Assembly (NCBI GenBank): GCA_900320905.1 | Contig: ONTZ01000027.1 | Coordinates: 1 to 64,000, forward strand | DNA length: 64,000 nucleotides | Source: an uncultured Prevotella sp. | GTDB lineage: Bacteria; Bacteroidota; Bacteroidia; Bacteroidales; Bacteroidaceae | Direction: 5' to 3' | In this document: piece after piece, positions 15,935-25,400 of the stretch | Position numbering within the stretch: position 1 is the stretch's first letter | How the letters are laid out: each line of letters begins with the position of its first letter | Program-made: the position numbers and the translations under genes | The notes under the pieces: generated by a model | The model's database searches: none | Told to the model about the DNA's origin: nothing | What the model saw: the letters and a program-made list of their open reading frames with translations, nothing else

Positions 15935-17980
15935 ATGAAGAATATGAATAGACTATTGAAATTGATGGTTGTCTTATGCCTGACGGGAATAAGTACAACA
16001 ACGTATGCAACGAGTGTGGGGAAGATGTGGACGGCAGAATCTCCTGACAAGAAGACGCAGATTGAGGTCAGTACTCAAAACCACTCCATGTTGACTTGGC
16101 GCATCGAGCACAATGGCGTGTCTGTGTTGGAGGAATCGCGGATCAACATTTTGGTTGACGGCATTTTCGATGTCTTCACAAAAGGCGGATTGGGCAAGGT
16201 GACCAATCGCCAGCAGGTGAGGACGAAGTTTGCCACACCATTTTATAAGAAGGCAGAAGTCAAGGATGAGTACAACGCCATGACCATATCGTTCAAGAAC
16301 GGTATCAGCATCGAGTTCCGTGTTTATGATGATGGCGCAGCCTATCGTTTTCTGCTTGACCGAAAAATCATGACGGAAGTGACCAGCGAGACGGCGGAGT
16401 TTATGTTTGCTGAAGACTATCCTGCCTTCATACCTTATGTCAACGACAATCGAGGCGGAGAGCGTTATTGCTATAGTTTTGAATCGTATTACGATGAGCA
16501 GCCGCTGTCGAAGATGTTCAGCGACTCGTTGGCCATCACGCCTCTGGCCGTCTGTCTGCCTAATGGCTTGAAGGCCATCGTGATGGATGCTGGTGTAGAG
16601 GATTATCCGGGCATGTTCCTCAAGAGGAATGGCAAGAGAGGACTGACGGCAGAATTTGCGCCCTATCCGTTGGAACAAGAGATTGGAGGTTTCGACCGAC
16701 TGAACCTTGTACCCACAAAGCGTGCCAACTATATTGCCCGGTTGGATGGCAGACGGGCACTGCCTTGGCGGGCTGTCGTCATCACGGAGAAGGATGCCGA
16801 CATCCTGAACTGCGACATGGCACAACGACTGGCTCCGGCGTGCCGCATCAGCGACACCTCGTGGATCAAACCCGGAAAGGTGGCCTGGGATTGGTGGAAC
16901 AACACGAATGTCTCTGGTGTGGATTTCAAATCAGGCATGAACACCGACACCTATTTATATTATATAGACTTTGCGGCCAAGAACAAGATAGAATACATCA
17001 TCATCGATGAGGGATGGAGCGGCCAGGAGTCGTTGACAGAAGACTTGAGTCCGGTGATTGACCTGCCCAGACTGATTGCCCGTGGTCAGGAAAAGGGTGT
17101 GGGCATCATCCTCTGGTCCAGTTGGCGTAATCTCATTGGAAGCAATCCTCTGAATGATATCTCTGTCACCGATGCGGTGATGAAGCACTATGCTGACATG
17201 GGAATCAAGGGATTCAAGGTGGATTTCTTCGATCGCGACGACCAGCAGGTGATAGCCTCAGCCTATAAGATCGCGGCGAGTGCTGCCAAGTATCATCTCT
17301 ATCTCGATTATCATGGACTGAAGCCCTTTGGCATCCAGCGCGCCTATCCCAACATCTTCAATTTCGAGGGTGTGAAGGGTCTGGAGAATTCCAAATGGGA
17401 GTCTCGTGCAGGTGACGGTCCCCTGCATGATCAGCCGCATTATGACGTGACGGCTCCTTATCTCCGCATGCTGGCTGGTCCTATGGACTATACCCCTGGT
17501 GCCATGACAAATGCCATGAAGAATAACTTCTTCGGCAACAACGACCACCCGATGAGTCAGGGAACCCGTGTGCACCAGATGGCGATGTACACTACTTTTG
17601 AGGCCCCGCTTCAGATGATGGCTGACAGTCCCACGAAGTACATGCGGAATCAGGAGTGTACGGACTTTATCGCACAGGTTCCTACCACCTTCGACGAGAC
17701 GGTGGCCCTTGATGGCAGGATGGGAGAATATACTGTTATTGCCCGTCGTAAAGGCACGACATGGTTTGTTGCAGCGATGTCCGACTGGACGCCTCGCGAC
17801 CTGACTATCCATCTCTCCTTCTTGGGAGAAGGTCGCCATCACGCCGATATCTTCGCCGATGGCGTCAATGCCTTGAAGGATGCTACGGATTACAAGCATA
17901 CTCAGCAGACGGTAACTCCCAGCGACCGACTAAACATCCATCTGAGTAGCGGAGGCGGTTGGACTGCCATCATCAAGTAA
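15935..17980 (+). CDS. Glycoside hydrolase family 97, probably retaining alpha-galactosidase type
   Basis: Secreted alpha-glycosidase of 681 aa with signal peptide about 1-24. The N-terminal beta-sandwich (about 30-285; SPDKKTQIEVSTQ, LTWRIEHNG) is followed by a (beta/alpha)8 barrel (about 290-560; WDWWNNTNVSGVDFKSG, IIIDEGWS, GIKGFKVDFFDRDDQ, LYLDYHGLKP, NFEGVKGLE) and a C-terminal sheet domain. GH97 contains inverting alpha-glucosidases (SusB) and retaining alpha-galactosidases. Asp430 in KVDFFDRDD sits where the retaining subgroup has its nucleophile, so alpha-galactosidase is the better guess. No SusC/SusD pair is adjacent, so it is not in a visible polysaccharide-utilisation locus. A 42-bp repeat array follows its stop. 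Confidence 0.88.
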   Translation: MKNMNRLLKLMVVLCLTGISTTTYATSVGKMWTAESPDKKTQIEVSTQNHSMLTWRIEHNGVSVLEESRINILVDGIFDVFTKGGLGKVTNRQQVRTKFATPFYKKAEVKDEYNAMTISFKNGISIEFRVYDDGAAYRFLLDRKIMTEVTSETAEFMFAEDYPAFIPYVNDNRGGERYCYSFESYYDEQPLSKMFSDSLAITPLAVCLPNGLKAIVMDAGVEDYPGMFLKRNGKRGLTAEFAPYPLEQEIGGFDRLNLVPTKRANYIARLDGRRALPWRAVVITEKDADILNCDMAQRLAPACRISDTSWIKPGKVAWDWWNNTNVSGVDFKSGMNTDTYLYYIDFAAKNKIEYIIIDEGWSGQESLTEDLSPVIDLPRLIARGQEKGVGIILWSSWRNLIGSNPLNDISVTDAVMKHYADMGIKGFKVDFFDRDDQQVIASAYKIAASAAKYHLYLDYHGLKPFGIQRAYPNIFNFEGVKGLENSKWESRAGDGPLHDQPHYDVTAPYLRMLAGPMDYTPGAMTNAMKNNFFGNNDHPMSQGTRVHQMAMYTTFEAPLQMMADSPTKYMRNQECTDFIAQVPTTFDETVALDGRMGEYTVIARRKGTTWFVAAMSDWTPRDLTIHLSFLGEGRHHADIFADGVNALKDATDYKHTQQTVTPSDRLNIHLSSGGGWTAIIK

Positions 17981-18020
17981 GTGCAGCGCCCACATAGGAC
18001 CATTCCGAACTCGTATTTTT

Positions 18021-18549
18021 ATGTCTGAGATTTAGGGCAAACCATCCCCAGGGGGGTGAAAACTTGCCCTAAATCCAGTTCATACTTATGCACAGGGGGG
18101 TAAATGTTGCCCCAGATTCAGGGCAGACTTTCCCGAGGTCAGAATATCTTGCCCCAGATTCAGGGCAGACTTTCCCGAGGTCAGAATATCTTGCCCCAGA
18201 TTCAGGGCAGACTTTCCCGAAGTCAGAATGTCTTGCCCCAGATTCAGGGCATACTTTTCCGAGGTCAGAATATCTTGCCTCAGATTCAGGGCATACTTTT
18301 CCGAGGTCAGAATATCTTGCCCCAGATTCAGGGCATACTTTTCCGAGGTCAGAATATCTTGCCTCAGATTCAGGGCAGACTTTTCCGAGGTCAGAATATC
18401 TTGCCCCAGATTCGGGGCATATTTCTGCATGGGGTGCATTGACGTGCCCCAGATTCAGGGCATATTTCTGCCCGGTGTGCATAGACGTGTCCGAGATTCA
18501 GGGCAAGTTTTCACCCCCTTGGGGATGGCTTCCCCTGAATCTCAGGCAT
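18021..18549 (+). repeat. 42-bp tandem-repeat array bracketed by inverted hairpin copies
   Basis: About ten units start at 18107, 18149, 18191, 18233, 18275, 18317, 18359, 18401, 18444 and 18487 (period 42, then 43). Each has a core TTGCCCCAGATTCAGGGCA followed by a GACTTT-CCGAGGTCAGAATATC half. TGCCC and GGGCA within each unit form a short dyad. Left of the array, GATTTAGGGCAA (18029-18040) pairs perfectly with TTGCCCTAAATC (18064-18075). On the right a matching hairpin lies at 18493-18543. The left block (18021-18076) and right block (18493-18549) are inverted copies of each other. Period 42 is a multiple of three, so long open frames on both strands here are most likely artefacts. A related array is at 42957-43262. 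Confidence 0.9.
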
Positions 18550-18656
18550 AGGAAAAACTCCTGAATATGGCATTCACTGAATCTGATTCAAACAATTTGT
18601 CTTCTGTTTTTGAATAAATAATTATTGTTTTACGATAATTTAACATCGTTTTCCAT

Positions 18657-18685
18657 TGTCGGTTCAAATATTCTGTTTATCTTTG
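18657..18685 (+). promoter_or_regulatory. Promoter of the DUF2975-XRE pair
   Basis: TTG at 18657-18659 and TATCTTTG at 18678-18685, a good -33/-7 pair, 42 bases before the ATG at 18728. The stretch 18550-18656 is AT-rich with no gene. Confidence 0.65.
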
Positions 18686-18727
18686 CACCGAAATTATTTA
18701 TCGTTTAACAATAAAACTTTGTGAATT

Positions 18728-19453
18728 ATGAACAAGAAACTAAAAATTTACAGCACACTGTTTGTTGCAGTACTAATCATTTTGGTTGTAACCAATGTTT
18801 TCTATTTCCACGAGTCCATGTGGTATGCAACGCCTAATGACAAAATGGAATTTGTGGATTGTCCTCCCGAGTTTATGAGTCGTGAGACACTTCCAGACGG
18901 TAGTGTCATCACCACCAATCATGAGACATACGACTATGAAGTCTATGTGGCGCCAAAAGACAAGTTCAAGCAGAAGTCGCTTATGTCAACGGCGAAAATG
19001 TCAGACAGTGATGGGACAGAGTTGCAGACCTACATGGTGGAGATGCAAAAAGTGAAACTGTCTGTTCCCGCCTCGCAAAAAAGGTTCTTTAATGTTCTTT
19101 TTGTCGTTTCCGTCATCACATCCGTCGTCGCACTCATTGTGATAGTCTGGATACTTAGTTTGGTGATTAAACTGATCCGCAACATTCGCAGGGGTAATAT
19201 CTTTGTGACGCAAGTATCTAAATACCTCGAAATCACAGGTGTCCTGCTCAGCGCCCTTTACTTGTATCAAACGATTGTCTGTTACGCCATCACGCGTTAT
19301 AATATGTATCACATCCAGTTGGCCGACTATTATGTTGTGTTTAAGAATGACGCCAACAGTATGTTTATCCTCACTGGTCTGGCGCTGATGATCATCTCGC
19401 AGATCATCCTGATGGGTAAGGATTTGAAGGAAGAACAAGAACTAACCATTTAA
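18728..19453 (+). CDS. DUF2975-type membrane protein
   Basis: 241 aa. An N-terminal hydrophobic segment (about 8-27), an extracytoplasmic region about 30-115, then three further membrane spans (about 122-147, 170-190, 209-228). The C-terminal half has the DUF2975 look (IRNIRRGNIFVTQVSKYLEITG). DUF2975 membrane proteins are commonly paired with a small XRE-family regulator, and such a gene follows 12 bases later. The extracytoplasmic N-terminal insert is longer than in Firmicute members. Function unknown; a membrane-linked regulatory switch is a reasonable inference. Confidence 0.78.
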   Translation: MNKKLKIYSTLFVAVLIILVVTNVFYFHESMWYATPNDKMEFVDCPPEFMSRETLPDGSVITTNHETYDYEVYVAPKDKFKQKSLMSTAKMSDSDGTELQTYMVEMQKVKLSVPASQKRFFNVLFVVSVITSVVALIVIVWILSLVIKLIRNIRRGNIFVTQVSKYLEITGVLLSALYLYQTIVCYAITRYNMYHIQLADYYVVFKNDANSMFILTGLALMIISQIILMGKDLKEEQELTI

Positions 19454-19465
19454 AGCGCCGACGTT

Positions 19466-19669
19466 ATGAGTATCATCGTAAATGTAGATGTGATGATGGC
19501 GAAGCGCAAGATGTCTTCGCAGGAACTGGCTGAGAAGATCGGCATCACCCAGGCCAACCTCTCCATCCTGAAGACGGGCAAGGCAAAGGCCATCCGATTC
19601 TCCACCTTAGAGGCTATCTGTCAGGCTCTCGACTGTCAGCCGGGCGACATCTTGGAGTACAAGATCTGA
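19466..19669 (+). CDS. Small XRE/Cro-type transcriptional regulator (YozG-like)
   Basis: 67 aa, a single helix-turn-helix domain (KMSSQELAEKIGITQANLSILKTGKAKAIRFSTLEAICQALDCQPGDILEY). This is the short YozG/HTH_26 type that accompanies DUF2975 genes. Twelve bases after the DUF2975 stop, same operon. Probably represses or activates its own operon; the operator is not identifiable. Confidence 0.9.
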   Translation: MSIIVNVDVMMAKRKMSSQELAEKIGITQANLSILKTGKAKAIRFSTLEAICQALDCQPGDILEYKI

Positions 19670-19772
19670 CAAGAATCGATAAGTATTTTGCGAAATAACA
19701 TTTTTTAAGAAATATTCTCGAAAGGATTTTGCAATTTGGGGTACTAACTGTTTGAATCAACTCCAAAAAAAG

Positions 19773-20255
19773 ATGAATGAAATTGAATTAGAATTCACGA
19801 AACTGGTCCGAGAATACCGTAAGACGATCTACACGGTATGTTACTTTTTCTCAGACAATCCTACCGAGGTGGAAGACCTTTTCCAGGAAGTGTTGGTCAA
19901 TCTCTGGAAAGGCTTTGCCAAGTTCCGTGGCGACAGCAGTCCCAAGACGTGGATCTGGCGTGTCAGCCTGAATACCTGCAGTAATGTTGAGCGAGGCAAG
20001 AAGCGGCATGTACCAACCGTTCCGCTGCTGATCGACAAGGATGTGATGAGTGTTTCTGATGAAGGTGGAAGACAAATCAAGATGCTGTACGACAGAATCA
20101 ACCGCCTTGAGTTGTTCGACCGCGCTATCATTCTTCTTTGGCTGGAGAGTATGCGGTATGATGAAATCGCTGCAATCGTGGGTCTGTCCACCGCAGCCGT
20201 CACCAGCCGCCTGTTCCGAATCAAGGAACAACTTAAATCAATGTCAAACGCTTAA
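19773..20255 (+). CDS. ECF-type RNA polymerase sigma factor
   Basis: 160 aa from the ATG at 19773 (MNEIELEFTKLVREYRKTIY); a TTG 7 codons upstream is less likely. Region 2 about 8-75 (DNPTEVEDLFQEVLVNLWKGF, SSPKTWIWRVSLNTC), region 4 about 105-155 (RAIILLWLESMRYDEIAAIVGLSTAAVTSRLFRIKEQL). It precedes by 12 bases a 316-aa membrane protein that likely partners it. Different from the sigma factor at 12930: shorter, and no PspC in its operon. Confidence 0.92.
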   Translation: MNEIELEFTKLVREYRKTIYTVCYFFSDNPTEVEDLFQEVLVNLWKGFAKFRGDSSPKTWIWRVSLNTCSNVERGKKRHVPTVPLLIDKDVMSVSDEGGRQIKMLYDRINRLELFDRAIILLWLESMRYDEIAAIVGLSTAAVTSRLFRIKEQLKSMSNA

Positions 20256-20267
20256 AATCGCAAAGTT

Positions 20268-21218
20268 ATGAATGAGAATAATGTTTTAGAACTCCATGAG
20301 TTGGATGAATTGAAGGCTGCTTACAATCTGATGGATGAGCGCCTCGACGGTCAGGAGATCGTGTCCGAGGAGCAACTCCGCGAGGTGATGATGCGCAAGT
20401 TTACCGACATCCGTGAGAATCTGAAGGAAGGCCTCATCTGGGGTAACCTGATCTTTGTGCCCGTCATAGCATGGTACGCTTGGGCCAATACAAGGCTTAC
20501 ACTGTTGGGCGTTATCTTGCTGGGTGTCTATTGGGTGATTTCGCTAATATTCAGATTCGTTCTCTTAAGACGGACGAAGAAAGAAGATTATGGGTCTTAT
20601 AACCTGAAGACTCTCGTTGAGAAAGAGTCTCGTTACTCCAACTACATTATGTGGTGCGGTATTGTAGCAGTCATTCTCTTTGCAGCATTCTCCTTGCAGA
20701 TGTTCATAGGTAAGGGAAGAAATGGAGTATTCGTATTTATCGTCTTGGCCTTGACTATTTTGATGCCCGTTATTATCCGTTGGCTGGTAATCAAGTACAA
20801 GTATAATGGTCAGGCTATCGACCCCGCAACAGGTAAGCCTCGCAAACTTGGTGGAAAATGGTTTACCATCATAGGTGGTGTCCTCTTCTGTCTTGCAAGT
20901 TGTCTCTTTCTTGTTGGGTCTGTCATGAACGTGTTAAACAGTACGGGCTGGCTTGGTCTGCTAAAAGGCCTTGATAGTGTTTCTTTCTTCATGGCATCTG
21001 TCGTTCTTGTCTTAGGCATATTACATCAAAAGGAGAAAATCACTGTTTCGCGCAGACTTCTGATTGTTCTGACTGTTTTAGCCATCGCTTTCTCCGCATC
21101 GGTCGCTGGCATTGCAACGCTGAAGGACATCGCAGAATTGAACAAGGTCGGTACCTTGCTGTCAACGGTCATTTTCTCAGAAATGGGCTTATGGGCCCAC
21201 AAGAAACGGAAATCATGA
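20268..21218 (+). CDS. Membrane protein, possible regulator of the adjacent ECF sigma factor
   Basis: 316 aa. A cytoplasmic N-terminal region of about 60 residues (ELHELDELKAAYNLMDERLDGQEIVSEEQL) is followed by about eight hydrophobic spans from about residue 63 to 308. No catalytic motif recognised. The soluble N-terminus and the position right after an ECF sigma factor fit an anti-sigma or signal-sensing partner, but this is inference. Probably co-transcribed with 19773-20255. Confidence 0.7.
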   Translation: MNENNVLELHELDELKAAYNLMDERLDGQEIVSEEQLREVMMRKFTDIRENLKEGLIWGNLIFVPVIAWYAWANTRLTLLGVILLGVYWVISLIFRFVLLRRTKKEDYGSYNLKTLVEKESRYSNYIMWCGIVAVILFAAFSLQMFIGKGRNGVFVFIVLALTILMPVIIRWLVIKYKYNGQAIDPATGKPRKLGGKWFTIIGGVLFCLASCLFLVGSVMNVLNSTGWLGLLKGLDSVSFFMASVVLVLGILHQKEKITVSRRLLIVLTVLAIAFSASVAGIATLKDIAELNKVGTLLSTVIFSEMGLWAHKKRKS

Positions 21219-21263
21219 TGCAAACTATTGCACACTGGACGCAAACTATTGAGAACGAAAAAG

Positions 21264-21295
21264 TTTGGAGGCTTACGAAAAAAGTCTTAACTTTG
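21264..21295 (+). promoter_or_regulatory. Promoter of the TlpA-like gene
   Basis: TTTG at 21264-21267 and TAACTTTG at 21288-21295; ATG at 21324. Confidence 0.65.
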
Positions 21296-21323
21296 CAACC
21301 GAAATTATTAAACTATCACAAAT

Positions 21324-22409
21324 ATGAAAAAGGTAATGTTTATTGCAGCCCTGATGCTGGCTGCGCTGCCCACAGAGGCACAACAGGTAAAATATACCAT
21401 TAACGGTATCAGTAAGGACAATGGTAAAACGGTCAGTCTGATAGACCGCAAAACCAATCAGACCGTCAACACCGCGACAGTGGTAGATGGTAAGTTCACG
21501 ATGAACGGCAATGCCGAGAAAGATGCCTTTATGGCTATCGGAATCAAGGAGAATCCTTGGGCCACCATCTTCTTCAACGACGGCACGCCCATGACCATCA
21601 ACCTGAACGACAGTACACTGAAGGGTTCGCCCCTGAACGAGCGTCTGGTACGCTATGACATCGATATTAATGCACCTTATGCTAACTATATGATAAAGAT
21701 TCAGAGCATGTCGGAAGAGGAGCGTAAGGCTAAGGAGATGGAACTGGCTGGCGGACTGATGATCGCCATGATGAAAATGATGACAGGTGTGGAGAAGGTC
21801 TTCAAGGAGGAGCGCGAGACGCTCGTCCCCGTCGCCTTCATCAGCGAGTATCAGCAGATGTTCGGTCAGCAGAAACTCGACAGTGTCCTCGCCACCAAAC
21901 CAGTCTGGGCCAGCCATCCCATCGTAAAAAGCCTGGTGGATCATGCGGCCCAGCAGAAGGCTCTGGAGGAAAAGAAACTTGCTTTTATTGGCAAGCAGTT
22001 CATCGACCTTGAGGAGGCTGACCCCGACGGTAAGATGCACAAACTGAGCGAGTACGTGGGCAAGGGCAAATGGGTACTGGTTGATTTCTGGGCTTCGTGG
22101 TGCGGTCCCTGCAAGGCTGAGATGCCGAACGTGGTGGCTGCCTACGAGAAATACCACGACAAGGGTTTTGATATCGTGGGTCTCTCCTTCGACAATAAGA
22201 AGGAACCGTGGGTGAAGGACATCGAGAACCTGAAGATGCCTTGGACGCACCTCTCCGACCTGAAGGGCTGGAATACGGTAGCCTCGGAGGTCTATGGTGT
22301 GAACAGCATTCCCGACAACCTGCTGATCGACCCACAGGGCAAGATCGTGGCCCGCGGCCTTCGTGCACAGGGACTACAGAACAAACTGAAGGAGATCTTT
22401 GGCGAATAA
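21324..22409 (+). CDS. TlpA-family periplasmic thioredoxin with DUF4369-like N-terminal domain
   Basis: 361 aa. Signal peptide about 1-19 (MKKVMFIAALMLAALPTEA). A beta-rich DUF4369-like domain about 20-125, a helical middle, and a thioredoxin domain about 225-361 (FIDLEEADPDGKMHKLSEYVGKGKWVLVDFWASWCGPCKAEMP) with active-site Cys260 and Cys263. Such proteins act as periplasmic thiol-disulfide reductants in Bacteroidetes. Single gene with its own promoter. Converges on secDF with a shared hairpin at 22435-22470. Confidence 0.9.
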   Translation: MKKVMFIAALMLAALPTEAQQVKYTINGISKDNGKTVSLIDRKTNQTVNTATVVDGKFTMNGNAEKDAFMAIGIKENPWATIFFNDGTPMTINLNDSTLKGSPLNERLVRYDIDINAPYANYMIKIQSMSEEERKAKEMELAGGLMIAMMKMMTGVEKVFKEERETLVPVAFISEYQQMFGQQKLDSVLATKPVWASHPIVKSLVDHAAQQKALEEKKLAFIGKQFIDLEEADPDGKMHKLSEYVGKGKWVLVDFWASWCGPCKAEMPNVVAAYEKYHDKGFDIVGLSFDNKKEPWVKDIENLKMPWTHLSDLKGWNTVASEVYGVNSIPDNLLIDPQGKIVARGLRAQGLQNKLKEIFGE

Positions 22410-22434
22410 GCATCTCTCAAGATATGTCACAAAG

Positions 22435-22470
22435 AAAAGGCTGCACCCGTGAAAGGTGCAGCCTTTATAT
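22435..22470. terminator. Bidirectional terminator between tlpA-like gene and secDF
   Basis: AAAGGCTGCACC pairs perfectly with GGTGCAGCCTTT (22455-22466), 7-base loop. It is followed by a TATATA run and, on the other strand, by a T-rich stretch, so it can serve both genes. Confidence 0.85.
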
Positions 22471-22493
22471 ATATATATAATAAGGTGTTAGCC

Positions 22494-25400
22494 TTACTTC
22501 TTGGCGGGAGCAGCAACGGCAGCATCGTCCTCCTTGATCGTGCGACCCATGGTCAGGTAGGCCGTAGGAGCAGCGATAAAGAGTGAACTGAGGGTACCGA
22601 AGATGACACCCAGGATCATGGCGAACGAGAACGAGCGGATGCTGTCACCACCGAGGATGAAGATAGCCAGCAGCACGATCAGGGTCGTCACAGAGGTGTT
22701 GATGGTACGGGCCAGCGTCTGGTTCAGCGAGTCGTTGAACAACTGCTGACGATCGCGCTTGCCATAAAGTCCGATATTCTCACGGATACGGTCGAACACC
22801 ACCACCTTATCGTTGATAGAGTAACCGATCACCGTCAGGATAGCACCGATGAACACCTGGTCGATCTCCAATGACATCGGAACCCAGCCCCAGCAGAGGG
22901 AGTAGATACCAATCACGCTCAGGGCATCGAGAGCCAGTGCCACGATGGCACCTACTGAGAAGGCGAGGTTGCGGAAACGGAGCAGGATATAGAGGAAGAT
23001 GGCGATCAGGGCGATGATCACACTGATGATAGCACCGTATGTGATATCCTTAGCCACTGACGGACCTACCTTTGCACTGCTGATGATGGAACCACCCTCA
23101 CGCACATCGGGGTTCTTGAACTTCTCTACACTCTCCTGACTGACCAGTCCGGCCTTCTTCAAGGCATTGAAGAGGATATCCTCAGCCTTGTCGTCAACCT
23201 CAGGATTGTTCGACTCGATATCCCAGTTGGTAGAGATACGCACGGTCTTACCATCGGTACCGAGGGCGATGACAGAGGTGTTGGCTTCCTGCTGGGCCTT
23301 CTCACCCATGGTGTTGATGAAGGCACCGGCCATAGCCTGACGGACGGTCTCAACAGGTGTCTCCTTGTCGAGGGTTACCACGTAGTTACGACCACCGGTG
23401 AAGTCGATGCTCTGGCTCAGGCCGCGAACGGCGAATGAGATACAGCAGATAATGGCCAAAGCACCCCAGATGATGAACGACTTGCGGTACATGCCCATGA
23501 AGTGGTACTTGGCATTCTGCATGAGGTTCTTCGAGTAGGCAGTCACAAAGGTCAGGTTGGTCCACTTGTCCTTGCTCAGCATGTAGTCGTAGACCAGACG
23601 GGTCATGAACACAGCAGTGAAGAAGGATACGCAGATACCGATGATCCAAGTGGTGGCGAAGCCCTTCACAGGACCTGTACCGAAGTAGAGCAGGATGATA
23701 CCGGTGATTAATGAGGTGAGGTTAGAGTCGAAGATGGCACTGAAAGCGTTGGAGTAACCTTTGTTGACGGACTCCTTCATGCTCAGACCCTTCTTCAGTT
23801 CTTCCTTGATACGCTCGTAGATCAGCACGTTGGCATCCACAGCCGTACCGAGGGTCAGCACGATACCGGCGATACCCGGCATGGTCAGTGCTGCCTGGAA
23901 CGAGGTGAGGATACCCAGTGTGAAGAACAGGTTGAACAGCAGGGCGATATCGGAGAGGATACCCGGGATGAAGCCATACAGCATGATCATGTAGATCATC
24001 AGCAGCACGAAGGCTACGATGAACGAGATGACACCCTGCTTGATAGACTGTGCACCGAGTGACGGACCAACCACCTCTTCCTGTACGATGCGGGTAGGAG
24101 CCGGCATCTTACCAGAGTTCAGCGTGTTAGCCAAGTCTTTAGTGTCCTCAATGGTGAAGTTACCTGTGATAGAAGAGTTACCTCCGTCAATCTGAGTGAG
24201 GATACGAGGAGCAGAGTAAACGGCATCGTCGAGCACGATGGCAACGGCCTTGCCGATGTTCTGCTTCGTAATCTGGCTCCAGCGGCGGGCACCGTCGGAG
24301 TTCATCTGCATAGATACAGAGGGATGACCCATCTGGTCGAAGTCGTCCTTACCGTTGGTGATGACATCACCCTCCAGCGGAGCGCGGCCATTGGGCTCGG
24401 TAATCTTCAAAGCGTAGAGTTCGAAGATGTCACCCTTGGTCTGACCACCGAAATTCTCGGGCTTGGCACCCCAGCGAAGTTTCAACTCAGCAGGGAAGAT
24501 ACGGCTGGCGAGTTCAGAGTAGATAATCTTGTTGACCTCAGCGGTGTCACGGGCATTGGCATAACCAACCACAGCAAGGGTGTTACCCTGTGTGGGCTGG
24601 AAGTAGTAGAACAGCGGGTTCTGCTTCTTGGCCAGTTCGTTGGCTTTGGAGTCAGTAGCCTTGGTGTCTTTCTTTGCCAGTTTGGCAGCGAGGTCACCAG
24701 CAGCAGCCTTGGCAGTGTCGGCAACAGCCTCTGCAGTAGCAGCAACGGCAGTAGTATCTGCAGGCGTAGCAACAGCAGCGGTGTCAGTGTCTGTCACCTC
24801 ACCACCCTGAGCGGCATAGCGCTGGTTCAACTGAGCCAGCAGCGGAGTAATTTCATTGCTGTTGTAGGTCTCCCAGAACTCGAGGTTGGCAGAACCCTGG
24901 AGGAGTTTACGTACACGCTCAGGCTCCTTGATACCAGGCATCTCGACCATGATACGGCCGCTCTGGCCTTCGAGTTTCTGGATGTTCGGCTGAACAACGC
25001 CGAACTTATCGATACGGTTACGGACTACATTAAACGAGTTGTCAACGGCGTTTTGCACCTCGTCGCGGATGGCGCGCTCCACCTCAGCGTCGGTAGAGGA
25101 GGTGCTCACCTTGCCCTTCATCTGCTGGGTAGCAAAGATGGCGGCGAGGGGACGGCCCTGACCTTCTTGTTTCCAATACTTCACGAACAGAGTGACGAAA
25201 TCGTCCTGACTGGTCTCTTCTTCCTTCTTGGCCAGTTCCATTGCCTTCTTGTAGGCGGCATCGGTCTTGTGGTCGGCGAGCACGTCGACGACATCAGGCA
25301 CAGACACCTCAAGAATAACGTTCATACCGCCTTTCAGGTCAAGACCCAGGCCAATCTCCATCTCACGGCACTGCTTCAACGAGTAAACGCCCATATAGAC

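Noticed and set aside
18107-18528. CRISPR array
   Set aside because: The whole 42-bp unit repeats; there are no unique spacers between conserved repeats and no cas genes in the window.
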